From the NCBI RefSeq assembly GCF_042100115.1, contig NC_091279.1, positions 620,001-684,000 on the forward strand: a stretch of DNA of 64,000 nt, in the 5' to 3' direction. Both the position numbers and the translations under genes were made by a program. Source of the stretch: Alternaria dauci (lineage: Eukaryota; Ascomycota; Dothideomycetes; Pleosporales; Pleosporaceae). This document shows positions 36,401 through 47,986 of this stretch, piece by piece; within the stretch, counting starts at the first letter, position 1, and every line of letters begins with the position of its first letter. The notes below the pieces were generated by a model. The model did no database searches. It saw only the letters and a program-made list of their open reading frames with translations, and had not been told where the DNA came from.

Positions 36401-36739
36401 AAAGACATGACGGCACTGGTCTGGATGACGGCCACGAAGAAGTCGCCACCTAGGCGCCGCACGCTCTTCCCCTTCCCCGAGGATCTGTTCACGGGCCGTT
36501 CCGCCAATGCCGCGGACGATAAGAAGGATGAGGCTGATGCGGAAAAGGGCATGGGCAACCGTGCGTCTGATGCTAGTACGCTTCACGGAAGCAACACGAC
36601 GAGCCAACGGAACAGCAACGACAAGGGCAAGGGTCCGTCGTCGACTGTCATGGAGTACAAGTTGAAGGCGTTTTCCACAGAGGAGGAGAGGAAGGAAACG
36701 CATCCATCGTCGCGCATCAGTCATTTTTCCACCGACTGA
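33465..36739 (+). CDS. Secreted GH16-like domain fused to an acyltransferase-3 membrane domain
   Basis: Exons 33465-33680 and 33734-36739 encode about 1073 aa. A signal peptide (MLYSNLLGLAFVHVLPALA) leads into a concanavalin-like domain of about 300 residues with several N-glycosylation sequons, resembling fungal GH16-type beta-glucanase/transglycosylase folds. The site expected to carry the E-x-D-x-E catalytic triad reads ETEITEL (about 147-153), with Thr where Asp is expected, so hydrolytic activity is doubtful. A membrane helix (about 340-365) follows. Then comes a disordered Ser/Pro/Met linker of about 190 residues, an acyltransferase-3 domain of roughly ten helices (about 555-985), and a charged cytosolic tail. 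The arrangement suggests a surface glycan-binding module tethered to a membrane acyltransferase. The joint is within one long exon, so it is not an assembly artefact visible here. Confidence 0.85.
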
Positions 36740-37223
36740 GCCCTGACGGACTGAGGGGGTGGGGTTGTTGTTGATGTGCGTCAAGAGACACACTCGTAGA
36801 TCCACAGAACATATAATGATGGGTGGCGTTATTTGTAGTTTTGACATTGCACGATCGTCATGTCTTCGTTTTCTGCGATCTTTTTCTTTGTAGCTATTAT
36901 AGTAGAATATGTTTTACCTTTCTGATACTCTGCTTGCACATGTCCTGTTAGTACCCGTTTGACTGATATACATTCTCTCTCTCGCTGCTTAAGCTTTCGC
37001 ATGAATGGGGTCACTTTCAGAAAGTTAATGTAAATGATAACAAACAGACAAGTCGACGTATCGATTTCGACAATTCATTATTGCTCAACATATAAAATGC
37101 CAACATTGGTATCCATGATGGGTCATGCAAACTGTGTGCCTAATAATAACCCAACCCCCAAGTCGATCTAGAAGGAAAACGCTGACGTCGTGGCAATTAT
37201 TGCAAGAAAAGACCAGCGACTGC
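36740..37223. other. Intergenic between convergent genes
   Basis: 3' flanks of the GH16-like/AT3 gene (+) and the DGAT2 gene (-). No gene was recognised. Confidence 0.4.
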
Positions 37224-38779
37224 TTACTCGACAATCTCAAGTTCGCCCGTCCTGTGCTTGGCAAAAGTGTCCTTGTGCTCGTTCCATATCCGCATAAGCT
37301 CGTCGACGTACTTTTGGTGGATCTCGTTGATGTAGTCATTGTCCGGATGCTTGTCCTGCATGACCCTGACCGGACGCCCTACAACAATGTTGATGGGTCG
37401 TCGGTAGGGCATCATGCCGACATCGTAGTTGAAGATACCTCTGGCATGGAAGATGGGCACGGTAAAGCCCATGAACTTCTTGACGAGCATCTGGAACTTG
37501 TGTATGTAGGGGTGCGAATCGGTGTCGAGTTGGTCGTAAACGTCGTTTTCGCCGAATGCCAGGACGGGCACGAGGTCGGCGCCAGTGCGTATGGCCATCT
37601 TGACGAAGCCTTTGCGACGGTTGAGAACGAGCTTGATGGAGCCGGGACGCGCATCGAGGGATTCACGAGCGCCGCCCACGACAATGGTAATGGCGCGGCC
37701 CATGCCTTCGTTGTTGGGACCGCCCTTGGACAGAATGTTTTCGCACGACTCGCGGGAGACGGAGGCCATGCCGAGGCGCAGGGCGTATTCGCGGTAGATG
37801 GGGTAGCGGAAGTTTGAGTCGAGGGTCAGCAGGGCGTTGGTGATGCCAGGGAAGAGCTGGGAGAAGCCCAGAGCCTCGGTGGCAAAGGCAGCGAAAGCGC
37901 CATGGGATATGATACCGTGTGGATGGTAGCCGAATATGTACTTCCTAGTAGGTTCCAGCTCCTGTGAACGATGTAGGCGCGCGGGGAAGTAGGACGCAAA
38001 GAGCGACCAGACGGGCAGGCGGCGGAAGCGGTCGCTGCGGAAGGATAGCTCGCCCGATGTGCCAGCATTGGAGAAGAGGACGTAGACGGTGTACGGCAGG
38101 AGAATTGGCCAGAGCAGAGGTATGCTGCAGAGGAAGAAGAAGATGGCAAGGCCGCCGACGATGCTGAGCGTGTGCATGAGGACGGCGAGGGTTTGGAGGC
38201 GGCGCTGGAGGGGAACGTTCATGGGCGCAAATCGTATTCTGCCACGGTCAGTCTCAATACATGTCCAGTAGAGCAGCCGTCGACTCACTTGCTCTTGGAC
38301 CATCCCGCACCCGCCTGTCGTCCCGTCGTGAGTTTAGAGTTTCTGCGCTTGAGGTCGCTTCTTCGGTCTGCTTTGGCGACGTGGAACTCCTGCTGCGGCT
38401 TTACACTCGTCAGCGTCTCGCCGTTGCCATTTGCGTTTTTCTCGTGTGCGCCGTTCTGGGCCTGCTCGCCCTGCTTGCGGCCGAGGGAGCCATGCGAGTT
38501 GCGCGATGAGACGCGGCGATGGCCTTTGACCGTGGGACTCCTGGGCGAGCCGTCCAGGCCGAGGCCCTCGAGCGACGTCTTGTCGTCGTCATTGTCGTGT
38601 GGGGGGATGCTGATGCCATTGGTCTTTACCTTGGCTCTTTGTTTGTTGCCCTTGTGCTCGGTGCTGCTGGCATGTGATTGTGGCTCGAGGGCTTCTTCGG
38701 CGGCGTCGGCATACGACTTGGGCGGCAGGTGGTGCTCAGCCCGCTCTTCGGGCGCCGAGGGCTCGGGGTTCAGCGACAT
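37224..38779 (-). CDS. DGA1: Diacylglycerol O-acyltransferase 2 (DGAT2/Dga1 type)
   Basis: Exons 38779-38289 and 38238-37224 (50-nt intron) encode 501 aa. The first about 165 residues are disordered, rich in Ser, Lys and acidic residues. A membrane hairpin (VLMHTLSIVGGLAIFFFLCSIPLL region) and the DGAT2 catalytic motif YHPHG (268-272) follow, then the family blocks GGARESLD, RRKGFVKMAI, GADLVPVLAFGEND and RPINIVVGRPV. The enzyme makes triacylglycerol from diacylglycerol and acyl-CoA at the ER and lipid droplets. Yeast Dga1 is 418 aa, so the N-terminal extension is longer here. The start at 38779 was chosen over an upstream in-frame ATG (38971) because the extra stretch is not protein-like. 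Confidence 0.93.
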
Positions 38780-39287
38780 GGCTAGCGAAGGGGTGGAATG
38801 GGAGCAGTGGTGGAGAGAAGCTTGGTAGGACAGGTGGGCGTGGGCATGTTTTGGGTTTTGTTGGCGCGCATAGCGTGTTGCGCCTTCCTGACGTTCCGCG
38901 CGTGGGAATGACGTACAGCTGTGGCTCCGTCTTTGCTTCCACCGGCCCCGGCACGGGTAGGCCACTATCATGTGACAGTCGCGACCAACACCCGGTCATT
39001 CTCCTGGTATCGAGTGGCATTACGTCCCAAACAACAACCATTGTCCCTTGTGCTTCCCCACGCATCCTCATCTGCGCTAATGTCTGCTGTGGCGCAGCTC
39101 CACCGAGGCCTCAATCACTTCAACGCCGCGTCTCCCACCTTCGCCACTCCCTGATTCGTCAATATCAAGACATGCTTCTGCCTGCGCCGCCATGATTCTG
39201 CAATCTTACCTGCAACCAAGGAACAACCAGCATCTCTCGCCTGGTTGAGAATATTCTGCTATCTGGATCCCCGTACCCTCCCTCGCC
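38780..39287. promoter_or_regulatory. Divergent promoter of DGAT2 and STK19 homologue
   Basis: 508 bp between the start codons of two divergent conserved genes. No further feature was recognised. Confidence 0.45.
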
Positions 39288-40519
39288 ATGTCCTTGCACG
39301 CCACAGCAGCGCATTCATCGCGCATCACCAAACCAAGAAGAAAAAGTGCCGTCGCAGCATTGGGTCTGAGACGAACGACTTCATCGCCCTCAGCAGCAAC
39401 AACTTCCAAGAGACGATCGTTACCGGCCGAGACTACAACTGGCTTTGAAGACGACGAGCAACTAGACGATACCGGGGTAATCATAGCGAATCTAGCACAC
39501 GACCTGAATTTCCGAGATGTTCCCCAATACATCGAGTACATCCGCAACAGCATGTTCAGCAACATGCCAGAGAAGGCTGGGATGAACTCGACCAGGATAG
39601 CAGAGGTGTTGAACTTTCGAAGAAGATTGCCGCCGTTTGTCACAGTGGCGCACATTGACGCTCTGAGTACGTCGTCGACGCGAAATGAGCGAGAGATCGC
39701 TGAGCTGGCAAGAGCAGGCATCTTGCGGCGGGTAACGGTACCGAATCGTGGTGTTGGTGCTGCTGCTGTGGGCGATGGTATTGCTTCGGTGCGCGAGTGG
39801 CAGGCACTTGTACAGGCGCATACTGAACTACCTGAAGAGCTGAAAGGTAGACCGGCAAACCCATCAAATAAATATATATAGCTAACATGGCGTCAGCAAA
39901 ATACATAGCAGCCATGAACGCTAACCCAACATCCACATCCATCCCTGGCACGACCTTCACATCTCCGGAGCTCTCAGCCCTGGTAACCTTTGGCTTCCTC
40001 ACCTCAGCTTCCTACTTCCCATCCAACACCTCTCTCTTCGCCTCTCCAGGCGCCAGCTCACTCCTCGCCGTCTCCGCATCTGGATCGCGCCACGCAGCCG
40101 GCTCTCTCGATGCCGTCGGCGGTACTCAAGCAACCCAGCATATCCACGGCGGATCTGGATCGCGCCCCTCCGTAGCAGCACATTACAACCTATCGTTGCC
40201 CAACATGGGTGCGCATATCAAGCTGTTGGTCGATGCACGGAACCACCTCCTTGCTCTGCTGAACAAGACAAAGTACAAGGAGATGCCACTCGATGCTCTC
40301 CGCGAGCGGTGGGACGGCGGTGTTGCAGCCAACGATATCAAGGCAGAGAGGAAGAGGTTGAGGGGGGAATTTGCAGGCGTGTTACCTGGTCGAACGAGGA
40401 AATGGAAACTCTTCTACGGCATGAGGTTCGATTGGGCTTTGGAGGAGTGTCTAGGCGCTGGACTGGTTGAACTTTTTGAGACAGGGAGCGTGGGCAGAGC
40501 TGTTCGGTCAATGACATGA
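39288..40519 (+). CDS. STK19-like winged-helix protein
   Basis: Exons 39288-39846 and 39897-40519 encode about 393 aa. After a basic Ser-rich N-terminus of about 55 residues comes the STK19 family pattern: NFRDVPQYIEYI, MNSTRIAEVLNFRRRLPPFVTVAHI, ELARAGILRRV, a middle helix SLPNMGAHIKLLVDARNHLL, and the C-terminal WDGGVAAND and FDWALEECLGAGLVELFETGSVG. Human STK19 was first called a kinase but is a DNA-binding winged-helix protein that acts in transcription-coupled nucleotide excision repair. A nuclear role is therefore expected here. No kinase motifs are present. The intron lies between the first and second conserved blocks (donor GTAGAC, acceptor GTCAG). Confidence 0.85.
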
Positions 40520-41417
40520 TTCAACCTTTCCTTGCCATCTCAACATACAGATTGCCCCACGACGTCCACTCGTCACTGGCCGAGGTGGTGTTGATGATCG
40601 ACATTGAACATGCCACCTTCCTACTCGCGTACAACCCAACGTCGATCAGTTCATGTGAAACTCAAAGTGGGAAACATGACGCGTACCAGCCCACCATCAC
40701 ACGCAAATGCGCACACCAATTTCGTTACTTTGTCCTTTCTTGGTGTGATTGCTGTGCCGTGCTGTGCTCTGCTATCTACAATCTGTTTCGGTACAATGTC
40801 TCATATCGCATACTTTGTACTCGCGCCCGGCGTGATATACCTCACAAACTCCGAACACCCTGCTCCACTAATGTAGCCCCATCGCGTAGGCATGACAATT
40901 TGGTCCATCAATTCCTCATAAACATACACGCCTGTGCTGAGAGAATATGAAGTACATAACCGAAGTGCTCGTGTGAAGATGCAGTCAAGAGTATGTCGTG
41001 TAGTCGATTTCTTCAAATCGACAAAGAGGAAGCCCAGTGGAAACGATCGTGGTATGCGTGCTGTCAGCAATGATAGTTGCGCATGGAAATATTACCAAAA
41101 GCACGACAGGGCCAGGTCCAGTAATCGCCGTTACCGTACATATGCATGCATGCGTAAATGACACAACTAAAGCCGTGTTTGCAATCCTGCAATCGCTCAT
41201 GGCCATGAGCGACGCGAGAACCAGGTGGAATTTGTCCTGGGGTAGATGAAATTGGGTTTGGTAAGCGCTAGAGTACTGACACACGATCGCCGAGTGATCT
41301 GACGTCTCATCTGTAAAGTAGATGGTCCTGTAATCCGGACACGTCAGTCACTAGAGAGCAAGAGACACGCATCAGACAACCTACCGGAGATTCAAGATAT
41401 CAAGACACGCAAAGAGA
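40520..41417. other. Intergenic
   Basis: About 0.9 kb between convergent genes. A short TATGCATGCATGCG repeat lies near 41140-41155. No gene was recognised. Confidence 0.4.
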
Positions 41418-42284
41418 CTAATCCATGTAAAAGTCGCCTTTGAGGATCCGCTCCTGCATGGCATCGGGCACCTTGGGCTTGGGCATCTCGCGGGCAGGCG
41501 GCTCCATGATTGTGACGCTCTTGGCACGCTGGTGCGTCGGAGCAGAAGGGCTCAAGATTCCGCTAGGGCCAGAGATGGAGCCTCGCTCGGCTCGCGATCG
41601 GAGGTTCTCAGCGAAATTGTAACCTTCGCCTGTTGAAGACGATGTTAGCGAGTAGTTTCCCAGTATATTCTCCGACTGCTCTGCAATAGTGGAAGGCCAG
41701 ATGTGTGATATAGATGTAGATCGCCGCGAGTGTGCATGGGTAAAGGGACGAAGCAAGGTAGCGGAAGAGGGCAATGACTGCGACAATGAAGACAGACCTC
41801 GACCTCGACCAGTCGGGGGAGAGGAAGCTTTATGGATGGGTGGTCTACCATTTGGGTTCCCAACGCCTCCGTTGCTCTGCCTAACATCCCGCATTGCACG
41901 AGCTCCGAAGCTCAGCCGTCGAACAAAGGGTGTGGCCGGGTTGCTGCTGCTAGCAGACGCCGAAGGGCCGTAGTCATCCTCGAATGGGCTCTCATCGACC
42001 GAGCCAGAGTTGGCACTGGAGATGCTCTCGGTTCGGGTTCGCGGGGTCTGGAGGAAGGGCGATGTCTGGCCGGGCGAGGCACCAAGGCCGAGCGTGGTGA
42101 GCGAGAGCCGCCGCCGCTGGGCGTTGGCAGCTGCTGTGGCGATGGGGCCCGAGGCGGGCTGCTGCAGGCCTACATAGCTGTTTGACCGGCCAAACAGGTC
42201 CTGGAAGGTCTGGCTGGTGACTGAAGCACGTCGGCGAGTGTCCGGCGAAGGTAGCGGCGGTGAGTTTCGACCGGTGGAGGACAT
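41418..42284 (-). CDS. Ser/Arg-rich conserved fungal protein
   Basis: A single exon of 288 aa from the ATG at 42284. The sequence is low in hydrophobic residues and rich in Ser, Pro, Arg and Ala, so mostly disordered. Short blocks look conserved: SQTFQDLFGRSNSY, QRRRLSLTTLGLG, FVRRLSFGARAMRD, GEGYNFAENLRSRAERGS, and the C-terminal MQERILKGDFYMD. Several R-R-x-S sites would suit basophilic kinases such as PKA. A GCTAAC...CAACAG sequence near 41630-41650 imitates an intron end, but splicing there would break the frame. Function is unknown. Confidence 0.8.
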   Translation of the reverse strand: MSSTGRNSPPLPSPDTRRRASVTSQTFQDLFGRSNSYVGLQQPASGPIATAAANAQRRRLSLTTLGLGASPGQTSPFLQTPRTRTESISSANSGSVDESPFEDDYGPSASASSSNPATPFVRRLSFGARAMRDVRQSNGGVGNPNGRPPIHKASSPPTGRGRGLSSLSQSLPSSATLLRPFTHAHSRRSTSISHIWPSTIAEQSENILGNYSLTSSSTGEGYNFAENLRSRAERGSISGPSGILSPSAPTHQRAKSVTIMEPPAREMPKPKVPDAMQERILKGDFYMD

Positions 42285-44398
42285 TATGAAGGCGACGGCG
42301 AAGTTCAAGACAAGCTCAAAGTGTGTACAAGAAGGCTGATTGAATTGAGGGGTTGCGTGTGTGTGTGTGTAGAACAAATCAGAATGGTGGTGCTCAAAGC
42401 AGCAAGGCAAGGGGGGGGTGGGATGATTGATATGTCGCTAGGCGCACAGACAGAGTCTCGGAGATGCAGTACGTCAGCGGGGGTTGATGGTGATAAGCGA
42501 GTTACGTTTGCAAGGGAGTCGCGTTTAGCAACGTGGACTAGCAGGAGACTTTGGTGCAGCGGGTTAAGAGGAGAAGGTCGAAATGGCAAGAAACAGGGAC
42601 GATGGACAGGACAGTAATATGGAAGCAACTGCAGGTGTCTTGGCTGCGCTTCCCAAAGGATGCCCATCTGCGCTAGTTCCGGAAGCGGATTAGATTAGCT
42701 CCTTCCCCGCAGTCCGTCCATGCACATGTGTGGATAACGGACGTGGCCCTTTCACCTGCCACCCAACCACATCCACAGGCAACTCGAGCCTAGCCGCTGC
42801 CCTCCCCGCAGTCGAGCACTCGATCCACCTTGTCGTGCCCACAACGACTATCACGATCAACACGGACACGGTAAGTTCCTAGCTAGCATAAGCTTGGTAT
42901 GAGCCAGCTTGCCACTCAGATCCCTCTACTTATTCATCTCCGTGTGTGCTTGGTTATGCCATTCACACATCATACAAATCGAACCACTCATGGATCTGTC
43001 GTCGCTACGCCTACTCTGAGCCTTTCTGAGACAAGCGTGTACTATACATATAACCACATTGTTCGCGTCTTGCACGTGGACCCCAGCGCATGCTTATGCT
43101 ATGCGGAGACGGCGGAACACCTGGCAGACACATGCTCTGTAACATGTCGCATGTTGCGGGGGCTTACAACAAGCGCCATACTGTGTGTGCGCCGACCCAG
43201 AAGCCATGAGCAAAAGCGGAAGGTTTATCGCTAGTCCGAGTGGACATCATAAAATCCACCGGACGACGACCCCACCATGTCAGAGGCCAGATACACTACA
43301 AAACAACAAACATTCCTTCAACACCGTGTGCAAGCCAGATGAACGCCTTCGAACTTAGCGCCTCGTCACACCGGCCACTTACACGCCCCAATGACAGGGT
43401 CCTTGAACGACATGTAGCTGAGTTTTGCATGATTGGCTCCTGAAGACGTCCGATGCCGACTTGCTATCTCGCATGTTACAAGAAATCGGTTCCGACATTC
43501 AGACCGACATGGAGCTTGATCTATATTAGCTTCCATGTGCCACACGCGTCACGCGCATAGTACACAAAAGGTCACTTTTTACCGCACTTGACGATACGCA
43601 AAGGCCCATGGAATGCAAAGTTCAATGATGGGATGTGCCAGATCCACTTCGTGCATTCCGGTCTTGTTTCGAGTCATTCAGCCGTCGGCCACGCTCCCAG
43701 TTCCGCGGTATCTCTCTGTACCGGACCTTGGCACTGTATGAATGCGGAGCCGTATCATATGATGTCTGCAGCTTAGGTGTCGCACTTGATTGCTTTAGGT
43801 TTATCATCCCAGATTATACTCAAGAATGTCCCAAATGGCTGCATCAGATCATTAAACCAGTCTTCCCGGCTTTACACTACGTTCACAACCAATGGGTTTT
43901 GTAGCGTACAATGCGAACGGTAAATTGTAGCGTAAATTATATTGCTCAAACTATGCATACAAGGAGCGTGCAGAAGAGAAAAGACACATCGAGTGTGCCC
44001 GTGATAAAACCAGTGATGTTAAAGTTCCGGGGAGCAACCGGCCGAAGAGAAAGCAAATGAAAGAAGTGAAGAGTTTCAGAATCGTCCGGCGTATCAATAG
44101 CCGAAGTCGGATGGCCTTGAATGAGAGAGAACGCAATAAAACCAAGGCCGGCGGAGACAGACCAAAGTCCGACGATCTTGAGTAAAGAAGAAGAAAGTGA
44201 CAGCTAGCGCTGCAAACAGCCGTAACGTCATAAGGAAAGACGTGAAGATATCAAAAGACGAAAAATGCCAGAAGGAAAGGAATGGAAAAAATGCAAAAAG
44301 CCGCCAACGCCAGTACAAAAGCAAAATGATAACGGAGCGGCTCGACCACACGCTCAACGGTTGTCTTGACCGCAAGACACACCGCTTCTCGACCGGGA
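42285..44398. other. Long gene-poor region
   Basis: 2.1 kb. A GT microsatellite (42356-42370) and a G8 run (about 42411-42418) lie in what is probably the leader of the upstream-facing Ser-rich gene. ORFs beyond this are short and motif-free. No RNA gene or transposon end was seen. Confidence 0.4.
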
Positions 44399-45838
44399 TT
44401 ACTGCATTGCCCGCTTCGGCTCCCGTTCGCGCACCGCGGAGCCCGGCCTCTTGCGGTTCTCGTAAACAATGTTGCGGAAGAGATTCATGTAACGAGCGGG
44501 CGCATCAGCCTCTAGCAGCTTGGTTTCGATGTCCTGCAACACTGTCCAATGGCTGCGGTTTACGTCTTCTTGCGGCAAAGACCCAAGCGCTTCGAGGACA
44601 AATGGATGGTCGTCGTCTGATTGTGCTCCAATGAGTGCAACGTAGAGGTTGCTCTGCACAGGATCCGATAGACCTTCCATGCCACTCCATGTAATGCCTT
44701 CGTATGCATTCACATTGCGGTCTGTGACGCGGTCGAGGATCATGACAAGAGCCTCCGCCGCCCGTGCAGCCACATCCTCGACATCAGTCTGGCGTTGATA
44801 AAAGTCATCAATGGCTCCGACGAGTGATGTCAATTTCTCTGCGCAGCTGGAAACATCGAACCGAGGCGGGCCTTCAGAATGGGTTTTGGGTCCTTTGGCA
44901 ATGTACTCATCCAGAGCATCGAAAGTCAACGCGATGCGCTTGAAAATCTTCTCGAAGAAGACGCGGCTTTCAAAACCCGCATCGATGATCTCGCGCATCT
45001 GAAGGTACAAACTGGGATCCCTACTTGCGTATTGCGTGAAGAGATCTGCAAGCTCTTGGTACTTCTTTGATCGTTCCGAAGTCAAGGGTGACTCAGGATG
45101 TCGAAACTCTCCAGGAAGCGCGTCATGGGGTTCGAAGCAGGAGAACATGTCGATGACTGTTTCCTTGAGATCATCGTTGTCCCCAGGTAAGTTGTTGTCT
45201 TGGTAAACCCACTTCAAGTCGCTAGCGATGTTGGCTAAACCCTTGGTATCGAGTATCTCCGCAGGCTTCACATCTTCAATCTTCGAGCCGTCAGGCGAAA
45301 GATGAAGTGGTGTCTTCACCATGTCGTCCGGGGAAGTTGAGATGATCTGATCTCCGACCCAATAGATGTGCTTGAAATTCTTCTTAGTCATGTTTCGATA
45401 GTGATGATCTGGTAGTCATACCTTACACGCGAGGCCTTTCTCATTGGCGCCACACGTACACTCTGGCCTCCTCAGCTCTCCACCCATCGCCACGGTGATG
45501 TCGTCCTCAAGATGAAAGAACTTCTTTGGACTACCACCTGGGCTGTATTCGTCTTCCGAGACTGCGCAGTACTTCAACCTGATCTCGCCACCTTCTAGTC
45601 CTTTCTTGGCCCGCCTTCGAAGGTCGGAATCGAAAGCCGAAACATTGTACTGGAGATGCTTTGTCGATATAACCAGGGAAGGCGTCGGCGAAACGGTCGG
45701 CTCGACTGACGGCAGTGGTTGGTCTTGGTCGGAGTGCTCTGATGACTGTGGACTAGCTCTTGCTGCCCTTGCGGCCCCGGCACGAGTTGTAACCATATCC
45801 TCTCCAAGAGAGAGCTTTGAGAATTGCTCTGCTGACAT
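44399..45838 (-). CDS. SWIM zinc-finger protein
   Basis: Exons 45838-45422 and 45370-44399 (51-nt intron) encode 462 aa. The SWIM motif C-x-C-x8-C-x-H is at residues 127-140 (CTCGANEKGLACKH). The intron falls between the last Cys/Lys and the His, so the motif exists only in the spliced product. The N-terminus is acidic and Ser-rich. The C-terminal 320 residues are helical without a recognised domain and end in a basic tail (NRKRPGS...REPKRAMQ). SWIM domains bind DNA or proteins in transposases, MEKK1-type ligases and plant FAR1 factors. The role of this fungal lineage-specific family is not known. Confidence 0.85.
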
Positions 45839-47986
45839 GGAGAACCTTCGTTTTGAGGTACTTTCATGCTAAAAGTCCAGTGAGCAGCTATATATCAATC
45901 CAACTCCCCCAGCTCCACGCCACCATCTTAGCTGATCCATCGTGTAGGCAGAACATGTCCTCCATCTTACGACGGCGCTTAACGAGTAGGCCTTCCGTGC
46001 CGTAGAGCATTGGGACGTGTGAAGCGGATGTGGCTTGCTCGTGAAGAACCGAAAGTAGGGGAGGAAAACGGCCAACGCCGCAGTACTGCCTGGCTTACTA
46101 GAGCGAGTGTGGTAGGGTCATCACGGACATTTGCCGCAATTCCGTGTACATTGGTGTCTTTATCGCGTCAACCACCTTCTTCTGGGCACCATAACTGTCA
46201 TAATACCCACTTATCCATGGGCATTCTTTGTTGTTCGCCAATAACATTGCATCATTAGACCGAATGCCCAGTCTCTTCGGGGCGAAGCGACGAATACTCT
46301 AACCCGACACGGTTAAATTAGGGGCGGTCGACGATCAAGGAATTGCCCTCTCCAGAGAATTATCTCGTTTTGCCGCCGGACCTTAATCTCAGAAATGCCG
46401 CTAAATGGTCGAGCTCAGCTATCGCAGGCTGAGTTGGGGTGATAATGCAAGGCACGGCTTTCGCGCACCGCAGCGGAGGCGACTCTCGTGATGCAGGTTG
46501 CAGCAGCAGGAATGCCACCTCAATGCAAACCTGAATGCGTGCCGAGAGACTGTATGCGAGAAGGCTCCTAGCCAGGGACCATCGACGTAACCGTAAATTC
46601 GATAGAGTTGCCTGAGGTCGCAGGCAGCATCGGTCGGTCCGCGATGGTGGAGTTGCAAAAGTTGACATTCGCTCGGACTCTAACTCAGCCTTCGCGGCGC
46701 TCGCGAACCTTGCAACTCCCAGTCATTAAGTGGTCTTAAACCGTTATAAGGCTGACTGGAGTGAAAGGAGTAATACACTTCCAAATAAGCTTCTGACCGC
46801 CTGAGCATGTTCATCATGCGTGGCACACTCTGACGATGTTCACCTTGTTGAGGACGCCTTGGGCCTCTCATCGCAGGCCTAGGAAGGGGGCATGTTCTTC
46901 GCTCGAGAATGTACTACGGAACGCACTAGTAGTAGTGACGGGTCTCGTGGCAGTGAGAGCGCTCAGGTGTTGGCGCATGCCGTTGTTGTTGGATGCATCC
47001 ATGATTCTATCGCATTCTCAAGGTTAGATCGAGTCGCGAAGCCCGTCCGTACCAGCTGGCTCACCGTTCCCGCATCGAGCTGTGACGAGCGCGTCAACTT
47101 CGCTATGCGACCGCAACCTACATGTCTCTGAGTTGATTTTCGGGAATATTTTTAATCAATGGGGCGGGGCAGATTTACGCCTCTTGCATGATGTGCCCAT
47201 TCAGCAGTTTCGAATAACCGCCGTGCGAGCGAGAGAAGCGGAACGGCCCCGGACGAGCAACATTGGAGATCGAGGTACTGGGAAGTCTTGCCACAGATTG
47301 AGACAAGCCCCCAAAGCTGTGCTGCACAGTGAGTTCGTCTCTGAAGTGGATAAGAATTTGCGAGGCGTGCAAGGACGCAATGGCCTCCACATGGAGCATC
47401 CATCTGGTCGTGGCGTGACGACACCTTAGGTGCCCAACATCGTGATGATCCGCGCTAGCTACCCAGACACACGGGGTAGTACTATCGCCAAAGGCTGGTT
47501 CCCTTGAGACATTGACAGATCTTGTAAGTTTTCGTTCTGTCATTGAAGTTGGTGGAGAAGGGTAGGCAGGACGTACCCAACTGTGAGCGATCCAGAAAGA
47601 TACCTGTGCAGGTACAGGCGGGAGGACGCTACGTCATCGCGGTCACCAACGAGCTGCATCACCACAACAAAAAGTTCGAAGCTGAAGGATCAAGGTGGAG
47701 CCCGTCTGCACTATGGAATGTGTTGGTATATGAAAAATCTAATCACAAGTGACTTAGGTTGCTGTGCCGCTATGCACAGCACTGAAGAGGTTAGAGCGAC
47801 CAATGTGGGGCGCAAAGCTGACATGTGACCAAGCACAAGGGACACTCTGCATCGCACATTCCATCCACACTATTACGCGCACTATCACCAGTCTCAACGG
47901 ACAGTCTACATACCTCCGTCTCGTAAAGACGCTGCTTTGCTCGTGTCCGACATCTTGAGGCATAGATCAGATCACCATTCGCAATC
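45839..47986. other. Long gene-poor region
   Basis: 2.1 kb with no gene I can support. ORFs are under 125 codons and overlap on both strands without conserved motifs. No tRNA, terminal repeat or transposase was recognised. Confidence 0.4.

Noticed and set aside
41600..41660. Intron inside the Ser-rich gene
   Set aside because: A good branch/acceptor-like sequence is present but the only GT donor nearby is poor, and splicing shifts the frame to an early stop.
42356..42418. GT microsatellite and G8 run as functional elements
   Set aside because: Simple low-complexity sequence of ordinary length; no evidence for function.
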